Shown here: positions 25,736 through 33,896 of the stretch, in pieces | How positions within the stretch are numbered: the first letter of the stretch is position 1 | Layout of the letters: each line of letters opens with the position of its first letter | Assembly (NCBI GenBank): GCA_965199595.1 | Contig: OZ241182.1 | Coordinates: 1,860,001-1,924,000 of the forward strand | Origin: JBBROS01 sp965199595 | GTDB taxonomy: Bacteria > Pseudomonadota > Alphaproteobacteria > Acetobacterales > Acetobacteraceae | Direction: 5' to 3' | DNA length: 64,000 nt | Made by a program: the position numbers and the translations under genes | Notes under the pieces: model-generated | The model's input: only the letters and a program-made list of their open reading frames with translations | What the model was told of the DNA's origin: nothing | The model's database searches: none

Positions 25736-26428
25736 TCAGATCACGTTCTCCAGCCGGCAGTTCACCAGCAACTCGGCGACCACGGCGGTGTTCGGCAGCC
25801 GCATCAGCATCTCCACCATGGCCGCGAGATCGCCGGGCTTGGACATCTCGGCGCGGGGGAACTGGGCCGCCATCGTCATGTCGGTCTCGACGAAGCCGGG
25901 GCATAGCGCGGTGGCACGGACCCCGTGCTCCCACCCCTCGCGGCGCAGCGCGTGGGTCAGCGCCACCACGGCGAACTTGCTGATGGCGTAACCGGCATTG
26001 GGGTTCGCGACCCGCTTGCCGCTGAGCGAGGCGACGTTGACGATGCGTCCGGCGCCGCAGGCCTTCAGATGCGGCAGCGCCAGGCGGGACAGCCGCAGCG
26101 GACCCTTCACGTTGATCGCCCAGAGCTGGTCCAGCGCGCTCTCATCCGCATCCGTCACCGCGAAGCGGGGGTTGATGCCGGCGGCGTTCACCAGCCCGTG
26201 CAGCGCGCCGAACCGGGCGGTGGTGGCGTCCACCCAGGCGCTCGCACTGTCCACGCTCTCCGCCTCATAACGCTGCACCATCAGCCGGTCCGACGGCACC
26301 AGGCCGCGCGCCTCCCGCACTCCGGCGCTGACCCGGAAGCCCGCCGCCAGCAGCCGCTCCACCGTGGCCCGGCCGATGCCGCGCGCAGCACCCGACACCA
26401 TCACCACCCGATCCGCCGCCTCAAGCAT
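25736..26428 (-). CDS. Short-chain dehydrogenase/reductase (SDR)
   Basis: NAD(P)-dependent oxidoreductase of the classical SDR family, 230 residues from ATG 26428. The cofactor motif is SGAARGIG (residues 12-19). NAAG is at about 81-84, and the catalytic Ser-Tyr-Lys are in VASLSGKRV (Ser134/136), Tyr147 and Lys151 of AGYAISKF. The ATG overlaps the ABC ATPase stop by 8 bases. In the operon it probably oxidises or reduces an intermediate formed from the imported substrate. The substrate is unknown. Confidence 0.9.
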   Translation of the reverse strand: MLEAADRVVMVSGAARGIGRATVERLLAAGFRVSAGVREARGLVPSDRLMVQRYEAESVDSASAWVDATTARFGALHGLVNAAGINPRFAVTDADESALDQLWAINVKGPLRLSRLALPHLKACGAGRIVNVASLSGKRVANPNAGYAISKFAVVALTHALRREGWEHGVRATALCPGFVETDMTMAAQFPRAEMSKPGDLAAMVEMLMRLPNTAVVAELLVNCRLENVI

Positions 26429-27416
26429 GAACCGCCTCCCGCAGCACGCCCGTCGCGACGTGGCACCGCGCCAGATGACCCGGCGCCGCTTCCGCCAGCA
26501 CCTGCGGCTGCTCGCACCCGGGCCGGGCCAGGGCGCAGCGTGGCTGAAACCGGCATCCCGGCGGCATGGCATCCAGCGGCGGCACCCGGCCTGTGATGGC
26601 CACCAGCGCCTGCTCGTCCTGGTCCATGCGCGGGATCGCGGCGAACAGCGAGCGGGTGTACGGGTGCGCCGGGCGCGCGAACATGGCCATCACCCCGGCC
26701 TGCTCGACGATCTGGCCCGCATACATCACCGCCACCCGGTCCGCGATCTGCGCCACCACGCCCAGGTTGTGGGTGATGAACAGCATCGCCATGCCGTGCC
26801 GGGCCTTCAGGTCCGCCAGCAGGCCAAGCACCTGGGCCTGGATGGTCACGTCCAGCGCCGTGGTCGGCTCGTCGGCCAGCAGCAGGGCGGGCTCGCAGGC
26901 CAGAGCGAGCGCGATCATCACCCGCTGCCGCATCCCGCCGCTGAACTGGTGCGGGTAGTCGTTGAAGCGTGCGGCGGCGGAGGGGATCTTCACTTCCTCC
27001 AGCACCGCCAGCGCCGCCTGGCTGGCCGCGGCCCTGGACAGGCCGCGATGGATGCGCAGGCTCTCCGCGACCTGCGCCCCGATGGTCATCACCGGGTTCA
27101 GGCTGGTCATCGGCTCCTGGAAGATCATCGCCATGCGGTTGCCGCGCAACTGCTCCAGCCGCCGTTCGGGCAGGCCCACCAGGTCCTCACCGTCCAGCAC
27201 GATGGCCCCGCCGCCGATGCGCCCGGCCGGGCTGGGCACCAGGCCCATGATGGAAAGGGCGGTCATGCTCTTGCCGCAGCCGCTCTCCCCCACCAGCGCC
27301 AGGGTCTCGCCGGTATGCAGCTGCAGCGAGATGCCGTCGATCGCCGCGTGCCAGTCCCCGGCCAGGCGGAACTCGGTGCGGAGATTCCTGACATCGAGAA
27401 CGGGGGCAGGGCTCAT
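26421..27416 (-). CDS. ABC importer ATPase, DppD/OppD-like
   Basis: First structural gene of the import operon, 331 residues. Walker A is GESGCGKS (43-50), the Q-loop is MIFQEPMTSLNPV, the signature is FSGGMRQRV, Walker B is ALLLADEPTTALD, and the H-loop is LFITHNLGVV. The C-terminal Cys-containing extension PPGCRFQPRCALARPGC matches OppD/DppD. The ATG has no recognisable ribosome-binding site of its own. It overlaps the stop of a 19-codon upstream ORF as ATGA, which implies translational coupling. Confidence 0.93.
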   Translation of the reverse strand: MSPAPVLDVRNLRTEFRLAGDWHAAIDGISLQLHTGETLALVGESGCGKSMTALSIMGLVPSPAGRIGGGAIVLDGEDLVGLPERRLEQLRGNRMAMIFQEPMTSLNPVMTIGAQVAESLRIHRGLSRAAASQAALAVLEEVKIPSAAARFNDYPHQFSGGMRQRVMIALALACEPALLLADEPTTALDVTIQAQVLGLLADLKARHGMAMLFITHNLGVVAQIADRVAVMYAGQIVEQAGVMAMFARPAHPYTRSLFAAIPRMDQDEQALVAITGRVPPLDAMPPGCRFQPRCALARPGCEQPQVLAEAAPGHLARCHVATGVLREAVHA

Positions 27417-27472
27417 GGGCTGGCCGATGGCGCAGGGTTGCGGGACGCGATGGGTGCCGGTTGCGTGTCCAT
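27413..27472 (-). CDS. 19-codon upstream ORF coupled to the import operon
   Basis: MDTQPAPIASRNPAPSASP, read from ATG 27472 and ending in TGA that shares three bases with the ATG of the DppD-like gene (ATGA). An AAGGA ribosome-binding site stands 6 bases before its ATG, whereas the ATPase gene itself has none. This makes it a likely leader ORF that delivers ribosomes to the operon. The peptide is Pro/Ala/Ser-rich with no obvious amino-acid run for attenuation. It lies in the 84-base gap after minE. Sequence evidence is positional only. Confidence 0.5.
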   Translation of the reverse strand: MDTQPAPIASRNPAPSASP

Positions 27473-27500
27473 GGCGCGTCCTTGTGCTGCGGAGGTGGGT

Positions 27501-27755
27501 CTAGGCGTGGACGGACGGCATCTCGATGTCGATCTCGAGCGTGTTCACCTCGGCCCCGCGGTCCATCTTCACCACGACCTTGTCGCGGTCGATCTGCATG
27601 TGCCGGGCGATCACCGCCAGGATCTCCTCCTGCAGCACGGCCACCAGCTGGTTGTGGGAGCCGCCGACCTTCTCATGCTTCAGCAGCATCTGAAGGCGCT
27701 CGCGGGCCACCGGGGCCGTGTTCTTCCTGCCGAACAGACTGCCGAAGAAGCTCAT
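27501..27755 (-). CDS. minE: Cell division topological specificity factor MinE
   Basis: Drives pole-to-pole oscillation of MinCD so the division ring forms at mid-cell. The 84-residue length is standard. The N-terminal membrane-targeting helix is MSFFGSLFGRK, the MinD-binding stretch is RERLQMLLKHEK, and the C-terminal topological domain includes LQEEILAVIARHMQID and the beta strand VKMDRGAEVNTLEIDIEMP. The ATG overlaps the minD stop (ATGA). Confidence 0.95.
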   Translation of the reverse strand: MSFFGSLFGRKNTAPVARERLQMLLKHEKVGGSHNQLVAVLQEEILAVIARHMQIDRDKVVVKMDRGAEVNTLEIDIEMPSVHA

Positions 27756-28570
27756 GCCACCCTCCGGCCGAACAGTTTGCCCAGCAGGCTCCGCTTCTCG
27801 CCGGGCACGCTCATTTCCAGCGTCTCGCCCTCCAGGCGGCGGGCCGCGTCCATATAGGCGCGGGCCGGGGCGCTGCTGGGGTCGGCGAGCGTCACCGGGC
27901 TGCCGATGTTGCTGGCCTTCAGCACGTCCTGGCTTTCCGGGATGATGCCCAGCAGCGGGATGCTGAGGATCTCGAGCACGTCCTCGACCTTCAGCATGTC
28001 GCCCCGGGCGGCGCGGGCCGGGTCATAGCGGGTGAGCAGCAGGTGCTTGTCGATGCGCTCCCCGGTCTTGGCCCTGGCCGTGGTGCTGTCCAGCATGCCG
28101 ATGATGCGGTCGCTGTCGCGCACGCTGCTCACCTCGGGGTTGGTCACCACCACGGCGGTGTCCGCATGGTGCATGGCCAGCTGTGCGCCGCGCTCGATGC
28201 CGGCCGGGCTGTCGCAGATCACCCAGTCGAACATGGCGCGCAGCTCGTCCATCACGCGGGCCACGCCCTCGGAGGTCAGCGCGTCCTTGTCCCGGGTCTG
28301 GCTGGCGGGCAGCAGGTGCAGGGTTTCCAGCCGCTTGTCGCGGATCAGCGCCTGGCTCAGCTTGGCGTCGCCCTGGGTCACGTTGATCAGGTCATACACG
28401 ACCCGGCGCTCCGCCCCCATGATCAGGTCCAGGTTGCGCAGGCCGACATCGAAGTCCACCACCACGACCTTCTTGCCGGTGCTGGCCAGGGCTGCCCCCA
28501 GCGCCGCGGTGGACGTGGTCTTGCCGACGCCACCCTTGCCGGACGTCACGACCAGGACTTTCGCTGCCAT
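27752..28570 (-). CDS. minD: Septum site-determining ATPase MinD
   Basis: ParA/MinD-type ATPase that binds the membrane when ATP-loaded and recruits MinC. From ATG 28570 it is 272 residues; a GTG directly before it is an equally possible start. The deviant Walker A is SGKGGVGKTTST (about 10-21), followed by VVVVDFDVGLRNLDLIMGAE and VICDSPAGIERGA. The C-terminal amphipathic membrane-targeting helix ends EKRSLLGKLFGRRVA. It sits between minC and minE in the usual order. Confidence 0.96.
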   Translation of the reverse strand: MAAKVLVVTSGKGGVGKTTSTAALGAALASTGKKVVVVDFDVGLRNLDLIMGAERRVVYDLINVTQGDAKLSQALIRDKRLETLHLLPASQTRDKDALTSEGVARVMDELRAMFDWVICDSPAGIERGAQLAMHHADTAVVVTNPEVSSVRDSDRIIGMLDSTTARAKTGERIDKHLLLTRYDPARAARGDMLKVEDVLEILSIPLLGIIPESQDVLKASNIGSPVTLADPSSAPARAYMDAARRLEGETLEMSVPGEKRSLLGKLFGRRVA

Positions 28571-28588
28571 CACCCTAATTCCTCACGT

Positions 28589-29338
28589 TCAATCCAGCGC
28601 CGCCACACGCAATTCTTCGCCCTCGAGCCAGGCCTGCACGGCACGACCCTGTAATTTCGGGTCCAACTCGTCTGCGGTCTTATACACGCCATCGATGGCC
28701 AGAAGCTCGGCCTGCAGCCTGCTGCAGAATATCCGCGGCCGCGTCCCGTTCGGTCCCGGGCCCAGCAGCCCGGCGATGGCCCGGCCCCGCAACGCGCCAT
28801 ACACATGGATCGACCCGCCCGCGATCACCTCGGAGCCGGATGCCACGCTGCCCACGATCGTCACATCGCCGGCCGTATGGGTCACACTCTGACCGGAACG
28901 AACCGGATGGTCCAGCACCAGGGTCGAAGGCTCGATCTGCCGGGCCGGCTCGCTGGCGGCGGCGGGGGGCGTGACAGGGGTGCCCTGCGGCTCGTTCTCC
29001 CCCAGCAGCGCCGCGTTGCGCCCGCCGGCCATGACGGGCGGCAGCTCCCTGGCCAACCCGCCCAGCGTGTGCGGCACGCTGCCGTCGATGCCGATCACCC
29101 GGATGCCGCGCTCCGCCAGCGCCTGAACCAGTGGCGGTATCTCCGGCTCGGACCCGGCGAGCAGCGACACGTCCAGCAGCACCGGCCGGCCCTCGAACAC
29201 CTTGGGCGAGCGCGCCACCTGCTCGTCCAGCTGTGCCACCCAGGCAGCGAGCGGCAGGTCCGGCGTCAGCACGACGGACATGAAGGACTTGCCGCGCAGA
29301 CGGAGAAAGGAATGGGGAGTTTTGGCAGTGGTGACCAT
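28589..29338 (-). CDS. minC: Septum site-determining protein MinC
   Basis: Inhibitor of FtsZ assembly at the poles. From ATG 29338 it is 249 residues. The N-terminal FtsZ-inhibiting domain begins SFLRLRGKSFMSVVL. A variable Pro/Ala-rich linker follows, and then the C-terminal beta-helical MinD-binding domain with VRSGQSVTHTAGDVTIVGSV, the Gly-rich repeats GSEVIAGGSIHVYGALRGRA, and RIFCSRLQAELLAIDGVYK. It is the first of minCDE. An in-frame start at 29449 adds residues that do not resemble MinC. Confidence 0.94.
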   Translation of the reverse strand: MVTTAKTPHSFLRLRGKSFMSVVLTPDLPLAAWVAQLDEQVARSPKVFEGRPVLLDVSLLAGSEPEIPPLVQALAERGIRVIGIDGSVPHTLGGLARELPPVMAGGRNAALLGENEPQGTPVTPPAAASEPARQIEPSTLVLDHPVRSGQSVTHTAGDVTIVGSVASGSEVIAGGSIHVYGALRGRAIAGLLGPGPNGTRPRIFCSRLQAELLAIDGVYKTADELDPKLQGRAVQAWLEGEELRVAALD

Positions 29339-29452
29339 GCTTCGGGCGTACTCCGCCGGGCCGCGCTGCGTCAATGGATTGGCGCTGCGGGCCGCGCGAA
29401 TAGCGGGCCGGGGTGCTCGCCGGCCGGTCGAAGGTGCTGACGATGGCAAGCG

Positions 29453-32143
29453 TCATGGCGCCGGGCCGCGCACGACCTCGACCAGGTCATCCGGCCGCAA
29501 CCAGGTGCGGAACGCCGCCTGGATCTCCGCCGCCGTCATGGTGCGGTAACGCTCCGCCGCGATGCGGGTCGCGTCCAGCGGCTGGCCGAGATCCGACAAC
29601 CGCAGATACAGCCCGGCGATGCCCGCGATGCTGGCCTGGGACATCGGCAGCTGCCGCAGGATCTGCGCCTTGGCCCGGCCCAGCTCGGCGTCCGAGATCG
29701 GCGTGGTCTGCATCGTGCGGATGTTGCGCACCGCCAGCTCGCGCGCTGGCGCCACCTTGTCCGGGTCGGCGCCGAAGGAGATGGTGTAGCGCCCGCGCGA
29801 CCGGGTCCAGTCCATGCCGCTGCTGACGGAATACACATAGCCGGTGCGCACCCGCAGGTCGTGGTACAGGCGCGACGAAAAGCCGCCGCCCAGCACCACG
29901 TTGCCCAGCAGCAGCGGATAGCGCGCCGGGTCCAGCACTCCCATCGGCAGGGTCTGCGCCAGCGTGACCTGGTCCTGCAGGGCACCCGGGTCCGGCACGC
30001 GCTTCGTGGCGGCGGCGTTGGGTCCGATGGCGGCGAGGTCGGGCGCCGCGGGCTCGGCCGGGTTCTGCCAGGCGCCGAACTGGGCCTCCACCACGCGCCG
30101 GGCCTCCTCGGGCGTCACGTCACCCACCACCACGATCGTGGTGCGGTCCGGCCGCACGGTGCGGGCGTAATAGGCGAGCACGTCGGCGCGGCTGAGCCTG
30201 GCGAGGGTTTCCGGTGTGGGCTGGCGCAGGCTCGGGTCGTCGGCCGGGACCAGCGCCTGCTCCAGCGCGCGGTCCGTGAGATAGCCGGGGGAGCCGACGA
30301 TGCCGGCGCGCGCCTGCACCAGCTGACGCCGGGCCACGGCCAAGGCATCGGCGGGAAAGGCCGGGTGCAGCTCGTTCTCCGCCAGCAGGGCCATGCCGCG
30401 CTCGAACTCCGGGGTGAGCACCTTCAGCCCGAAGCCCATGCCGGCGCTGGCCTGGGCGGTGATGTCGTCCAGCGCCTTCTGGAACGCCAGGCGGTCGCGC
30501 TGTTCCGTGCCGTAGCCGAACAGCCGCTCCATCAGGGCCGCCACGCCCTCCTGGCCCGGCGGTTCCGCGGTTTCGCTCGTGTTCCGCACCCGGCCGGCCA
30601 CGGTGATGGTGTGGCTCACGTGTTCGGGCTGCACGATCAGCCGCAGGCCGTTCGGCAGGGTGGTGACGGTGGGGGTGGTGCCGGTATCGGCTGCCACGAA
30701 ATCCTTCAGGGCGGAGGCTGCCCAGTCCGGCAGCGCCACGTCATGGTTCGCCGGCGCCGCGAAGGTCTCGGTGCCGGTGAAGCCCGGTGCCGTCGGCTGC
30801 GGCGCGCCGGGCCCGGGGGTGAGGATGACCGGGATGGCGCCGGCCGGGTCCAGCACCAGCCTGGCCACGCGCTGCACATCGGCCAGCGTCACCGCGGCAT
30901 AGGCGGCGGCGACGTCGTCCGGTGACTGCGCGCCCTGGGTGGCCAGGGTGCGGACCCAGAGGCGCGCGAGACCGGCGATGCTGTCGGTGGCGAAGGCGAG
31001 CTGGGCCAGTTCGGCGCGCTTGGCGGCTTCCACCAGCTCCGGGTCGATGTTGCCCGCAGCGGCCTGGGCCAGCACCTGCCGCAGGTCATCGAGCAGCGGT
31101 GCCGGGTCGGTTCCGGCCGGGAACAGCGCGGTGGCCATGCCCATCCCCGCCTCGGGCATCGCCTGGTAGTTGAAGAAGGCGGCCACCGCCTTGCCGGCGG
31201 GCACCAGGCCATACAGGGCGCCCCGGTTGCTGCCGAGCACGTCGCCCAGGATGTCCGCCGCCGCGAAGTCCGCGGCGCGCAGGCCGGGCATCCGCATGGC
31301 GAGCGCCGCGGTGCCGTAGGGCTGGCTGGTGGGCATGGCGATGGTGGTGGGGCGCAGCGGCGGCAGCGTGACACTCGCATGCGCCGGCACGTCCCGCGAC
31401 CTCACGTCGGCGAAGATGCTGGTGGCCTGGGCGATGACCTGGGCCGGGTCGACATTGCCGGCGATCACCAGGATGGCGTTGTTCGGGGCATACCACTGGT
31501 CATAGAAGCGGCGGAGCAGGGCGGCGTCGGTGCGGTCGAACGACGGCCGGGTGCCCAGCGCGGTGTTCTCGTACGGTGACCCGGCGAACAGCGCCGCCTG
31601 CACCGCCGCATACATCCGATAGGCCGGGTTCGAGAGGTTGCGCGACACCTCCTGCTCGATGGCGCCGCGCTCCTGCTGCCAGTCCGCCTCGGTGATCGAG
31701 GCGCCCCGCATGCGCGATGCCTCGATCCGCAGCACCAGCGGCAGGTCCGTGGCGGGCACAGTATAGGTGTACTGGGTGACGGTCTCGGCGGTGCTGGCAT
31801 TATAGACGCCGCCCAGCAGGCCGCTGAGCTCGAACAGCTGCTCGCGGTCCAGGCCGGCGGCGCCGCGGAACATCATGTGCTCCAGGGCGTGGGCCGTGCC
31901 GGGAAAACCCTCCGGTGCATCGTTGGAGCCGACGAGATAGGCCAGTTGTGTGGAGACGACAGGCGCCAGGGCATCGGGGATGATGACGATGCGGAGGCCA
32001 TTCGGCAGCGTGGCGCGGACCGCGGTGCCGGCCTGGCTGGTGCGGATGGGGGTGGCTGGCGATGCCGCCGGTTGTGCGAACACCGGCGGGGCAAGGGGCG
32101 CGGTGAGGCTGAGGGCGACGGCGAAGGAGGCGATCAGTCGCAT
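29453..32143 (-). CDS. M16 (pitrilysin-family) zinc peptidase, duplicated-domain secreted protein
   Basis: Large exported metallopeptidase of the insulinase/pitrilysin family. From ATG 32143 it is 896 residues with a signal peptide (LIASFAVALSLTAPLAPPVFAQ). The inverted zinc motif HxxEH is present as HALEH (85-89), and the downstream Glu lies in NASTAETVTQYTY. A second M16 half starts around TTLPNGLRLIVQPEHVSHT and lacks the HxxEH motif, as is usual for the inactive C-terminal half. Residues before Met20 of the longer frame read poorly. It is separated from minC by 114 bases and may be co-oriented by chance. Confidence 0.92.
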   Translation of the reverse strand: MRLIASFAVALSLTAPLAPPVFAQPAASPATPIRTSQAGTAVRATLPNGLRIVIIPDALAPVVSTQLAYLVGSNDAPEGFPGTAHALEHMMFRGAAGLDREQLFELSGLLGGVYNASTAETVTQYTYTVPATDLPLVLRIEASRMRGASITEADWQQERGAIEQEVSRNLSNPAYRMYAAVQAALFAGSPYENTALGTRPSFDRTDAALLRRFYDQWYAPNNAILVIAGNVDPAQVIAQATSIFADVRSRDVPAHASVTLPPLRPTTIAMPTSQPYGTAALAMRMPGLRAADFAAADILGDVLGSNRGALYGLVPAGKAVAAFFNYQAMPEAGMGMATALFPAGTDPAPLLDDLRQVLAQAAAGNIDPELVEAAKRAELAQLAFATDSIAGLARLWVRTLATQGAQSPDDVAAAYAAVTLADVQRVARLVLDPAGAIPVILTPGPGAPQPTAPGFTGTETFAAPANHDVALPDWAASALKDFVAADTGTTPTVTTLPNGLRLIVQPEHVSHTITVAGRVRNTSETAEPPGQEGVAALMERLFGYGTEQRDRLAFQKALDDITAQASAGMGFGLKVLTPEFERGMALLAENELHPAFPADALAVARRQLVQARAGIVGSPGYLTDRALEQALVPADDPSLRQPTPETLARLSRADVLAYYARTVRPDRTTIVVVGDVTPEEARRVVEAQFGAWQNPAEPAAPDLAAIGPNAAATKRVPDPGALQDQVTLAQTLPMGVLDPARYPLLLGNVVLGGGFSSRLYHDLRVRTGYVYSVSSGMDWTRSRGRYTISFGADPDKVAPARELAVRNIRTMQTTPISDAELGRAKAQILRQLPMSQASIAGIAGLYLRLSDLGQPLDATRIAAERYRTMTAAEIQAAFRTWLRPDDLVEVVRGPAP

Positions 32144-32295
32144 CGGGGCGGCTCCGGGGCAGGGACGGCGGAGCCTAGCGGCCGCGGCCCCGCCCGTCAC
32201 CTGACCGGCGCACCGACCTGACGGACGCAGCGTCTATTCGGCGGCGACGCCGTGCTGGATTGCGGTGCTGATGGCCGGCCGCCGGGTCGGGCCGG

Positions 32296-32421
32296 TGCGA
32301 GGGCCAGGATGGCCCAGGCCATGAAGGCGCGGATCAGGGTGTCGCCCGTGGTCATGAAGACCTTGGCTTCACCGGAGTCGATCGCCTTCTTCACGAGGTC
32401 GGCTGGCGCCAGAAAGGACTT
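32296..32421 (-). pseudogene. 5' remnant of a formate/nitrite transporter (FNT/FocA family) gene
   Basis: About 42 codons read KSFLAPADLVKKAIDSGE followed by AKVFMTTGDTLIRAFMA and AILALA, which closely resembles the N-terminus of FNT-family transporters (cytoplasmic lead-in then first membrane helix). A Lys codon (AAG) stands where the initiator Met would be expected, and the similarity stops abruptly after ILALA. A short frame ending STAIQHGVAAE at 32234-32270 could be the former 3' end in a different frame, but this is speculative. The fragment lies in the M16-metY gap and cannot make a channel. Confidence 0.55.
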
Positions 32422-32518
32422 GCGGGAACTACTCCGTATGAGGGCGGGTGGGGCCGGGCGAACGGTCGAGGCTGCGGCGTTGCAGCGGATGCCTGTCGCC
32501 AGTCGCGCGGGCCACGCA

Positions 32519-32586
32519 CGTGCCATGCCAGCCTGGCACGCCGGAGGCGGTGGTGGCCGCGGACCCGCAACCCCTGTAACCTCCGG
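32519..32586 (+). promoter_or_regulatory. Two adjacent inverted repeats in the metY leader
   Basis: A 7-base inverted repeat CGTGCCA / TGGCACG (32519-32525 and 32534-32540, 8-base loop) is followed directly by a second, CCGGAGG / CCTCCGG (32541-32547 and 32580-32586, 32-base interval). They end 10 bases before the GGGAG ribosome-binding site of metY. Methionine genes are often controlled by leader RNAs, but the conserved cores of SAM-I, SAM-II (alphaproteobacterial) and SAH riboswitches are not visible here. The element may be a protein operator or a structured leader. Confidence 0.4.
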
Positions 32587-32609
32587 CAAAACCCCGGGAG
32601 CCGACGACC

Positions 32610-33896
32610 ATGGACAGCCGCCACCCCGAGACCCTGGCCCTGCACGCCGGATGGCGCCGCGACCCGGCGACCAACGCCGTCGCGGTGCCGATCTACCAGA
32701 CGACCAGCTACCAGTTCGATGACAGCGCCCATGCCGCCCGGCTGTTCGGGTTGCAGGAGCTGGGCAACATCTATACCCGCATCATGAACCCCACGACCGA
32801 CGTGCTGGAGAAGCGCCTCGCCGCGCTGGAGGGCGGGGTCGGTGCCGTGGCAGTGGCGTCCGGACAGGCGGCGACGGCGCTGGCGGTGCAGAACCTGGTC
32901 GTCGCCGGGGACAACGTCGTCTCCGCCAAGGCGCTGTATGGCGGCACCTACAACCTGTTCGCCAACACGTTCCGCGACATGGGCATCGAGGTGCGCTTCG
33001 TGGATGGCGCCGACCCCGAGGCCTTCGCCCGCGCCACGGATGAGCGCACCCGTGCCTATTACGCGGAAACGCTGCCCAACCCGAAGCTGGAGGTGTTCCC
33101 GATCGGCGAGGTCGCCGCCATCGGCCGCCGCTTCGGCATCCCCCTGATCATGGACAACACCGCCGCGCCGCTGCTGGTGCGGCCCTTCGACCATGGCGCG
33201 GCGGTGGTGATGCACTCCACCACCAAGTACATCGGCGGCCACGGCAACAGCATCGGCGGCATCGTCATCGATGGCGGGAACTTCGACTGGTCCGCCCACC
33301 CGGCCCGGCAGCCGGCGCTGCACCGGCCGGATCCCAGCTACCACGGCGCCGTCTGGGTGGAGGCGGCCAGGCCGATGGGGCCGATCGCCTATATCCTGAA
33401 GCTGCGCGTCACCCTGCTGCGCGACCTCGGGCCGTCGCAGAGCCCGTTCAACGCCTTCCTCACGCTCCAGGGCCTGGAGACGCTGCCGCTGCGCATGCGG
33501 GAGCACAGCCGCAACGCCGACGCGGTCGCGGCCTTCCTGGCCGGCCGGCCGGAGGTGGCGCGGGTGATCCATCCGGCGCACCACACCGGGCCGGCCGCCG
33601 AACGCACCCGCCACTACATGCAGCAGGGCCATGGCGGCCTGCTGGGGTTCGAGCTGAAGGGCGGGGCGGAGGCGGGCCGGGCCTTCATCGACCGGCTGCA
33701 GATGGTGTATCACGTGGCCAACATCGGCGACTCCCGCACCCTGGCGATCCACCCCGCCAGCACCACGCACAGCCAGCTGGCGGCGGAGGAGCAGATGGCC
33801 ACCGGCGTCAGTCCGGGCTACGTGCGCCTCTCGGTCGGCATCGAGCATATCGACGACATCCTGGCGGACCTCGGCCAGGCGCTCGACGCCGCCTGA
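32610..33896 (+). CDS. metY: O-acetylhomoserine sulfhydrylase / aminocarboxypropyltransferase
   Basis: PLP-dependent Cys/Met-metabolism enzyme that replaces the acetyl group of O-acetylhomoserine with sulfide to give homocysteine. The 428-residue length and large insertions fit MetY rather than MetB/MetC. Visible motifs are IYQTTSYQFDDSAHAARLF, YTRIMNPTTDVLEKRLAALEGG, the PLP lysine near residue 206 in MHSTTKYIGGHG, and NIGDSRTLAIHPASTTH. The protein acts in the cytosol. The asd gene at 47 kb supplies the upstream homoserine branch. The next gene begins immediately after the stop. Confidence 0.93.
   Translation: MDSRHPETLALHAGWRRDPATNAVAVPIYQTTSYQFDDSAHAARLFGLQELGNIYTRIMNPTTDVLEKRLAALEGGVGAVAVASGQAATALAVQNLVVAGDNVVSAKALYGGTYNLFANTFRDMGIEVRFVDGADPEAFARATDERTRAYYAETLPNPKLEVFPIGEVAAIGRRFGIPLIMDNTAAPLLVRPFDHGAAVVMHSTTKYIGGHGNSIGGIVIDGGNFDWSAHPARQPALHRPDPSYHGAVWVEAARPMGPIAYILKLRVTLLRDLGPSQSPFNAFLTLQGLETLPLRMREHSRNADAVAAFLAGRPEVARVIHPAHHTGPAAERTRHYMQQGHGGLLGFELKGGAEAGRAFIDRLQMVYHVANIGDSRTLAIHPASTTHSQLAAEEQMATGVSPGYVRLSVGIEHIDDILADLGQALDAA

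Noticed and set aside
32420..32610. SAM-II or SAH riboswitch ahead of metY
   Set aside because: The conserved cores of these riboswitches are absent; only simple inverted repeats are present.
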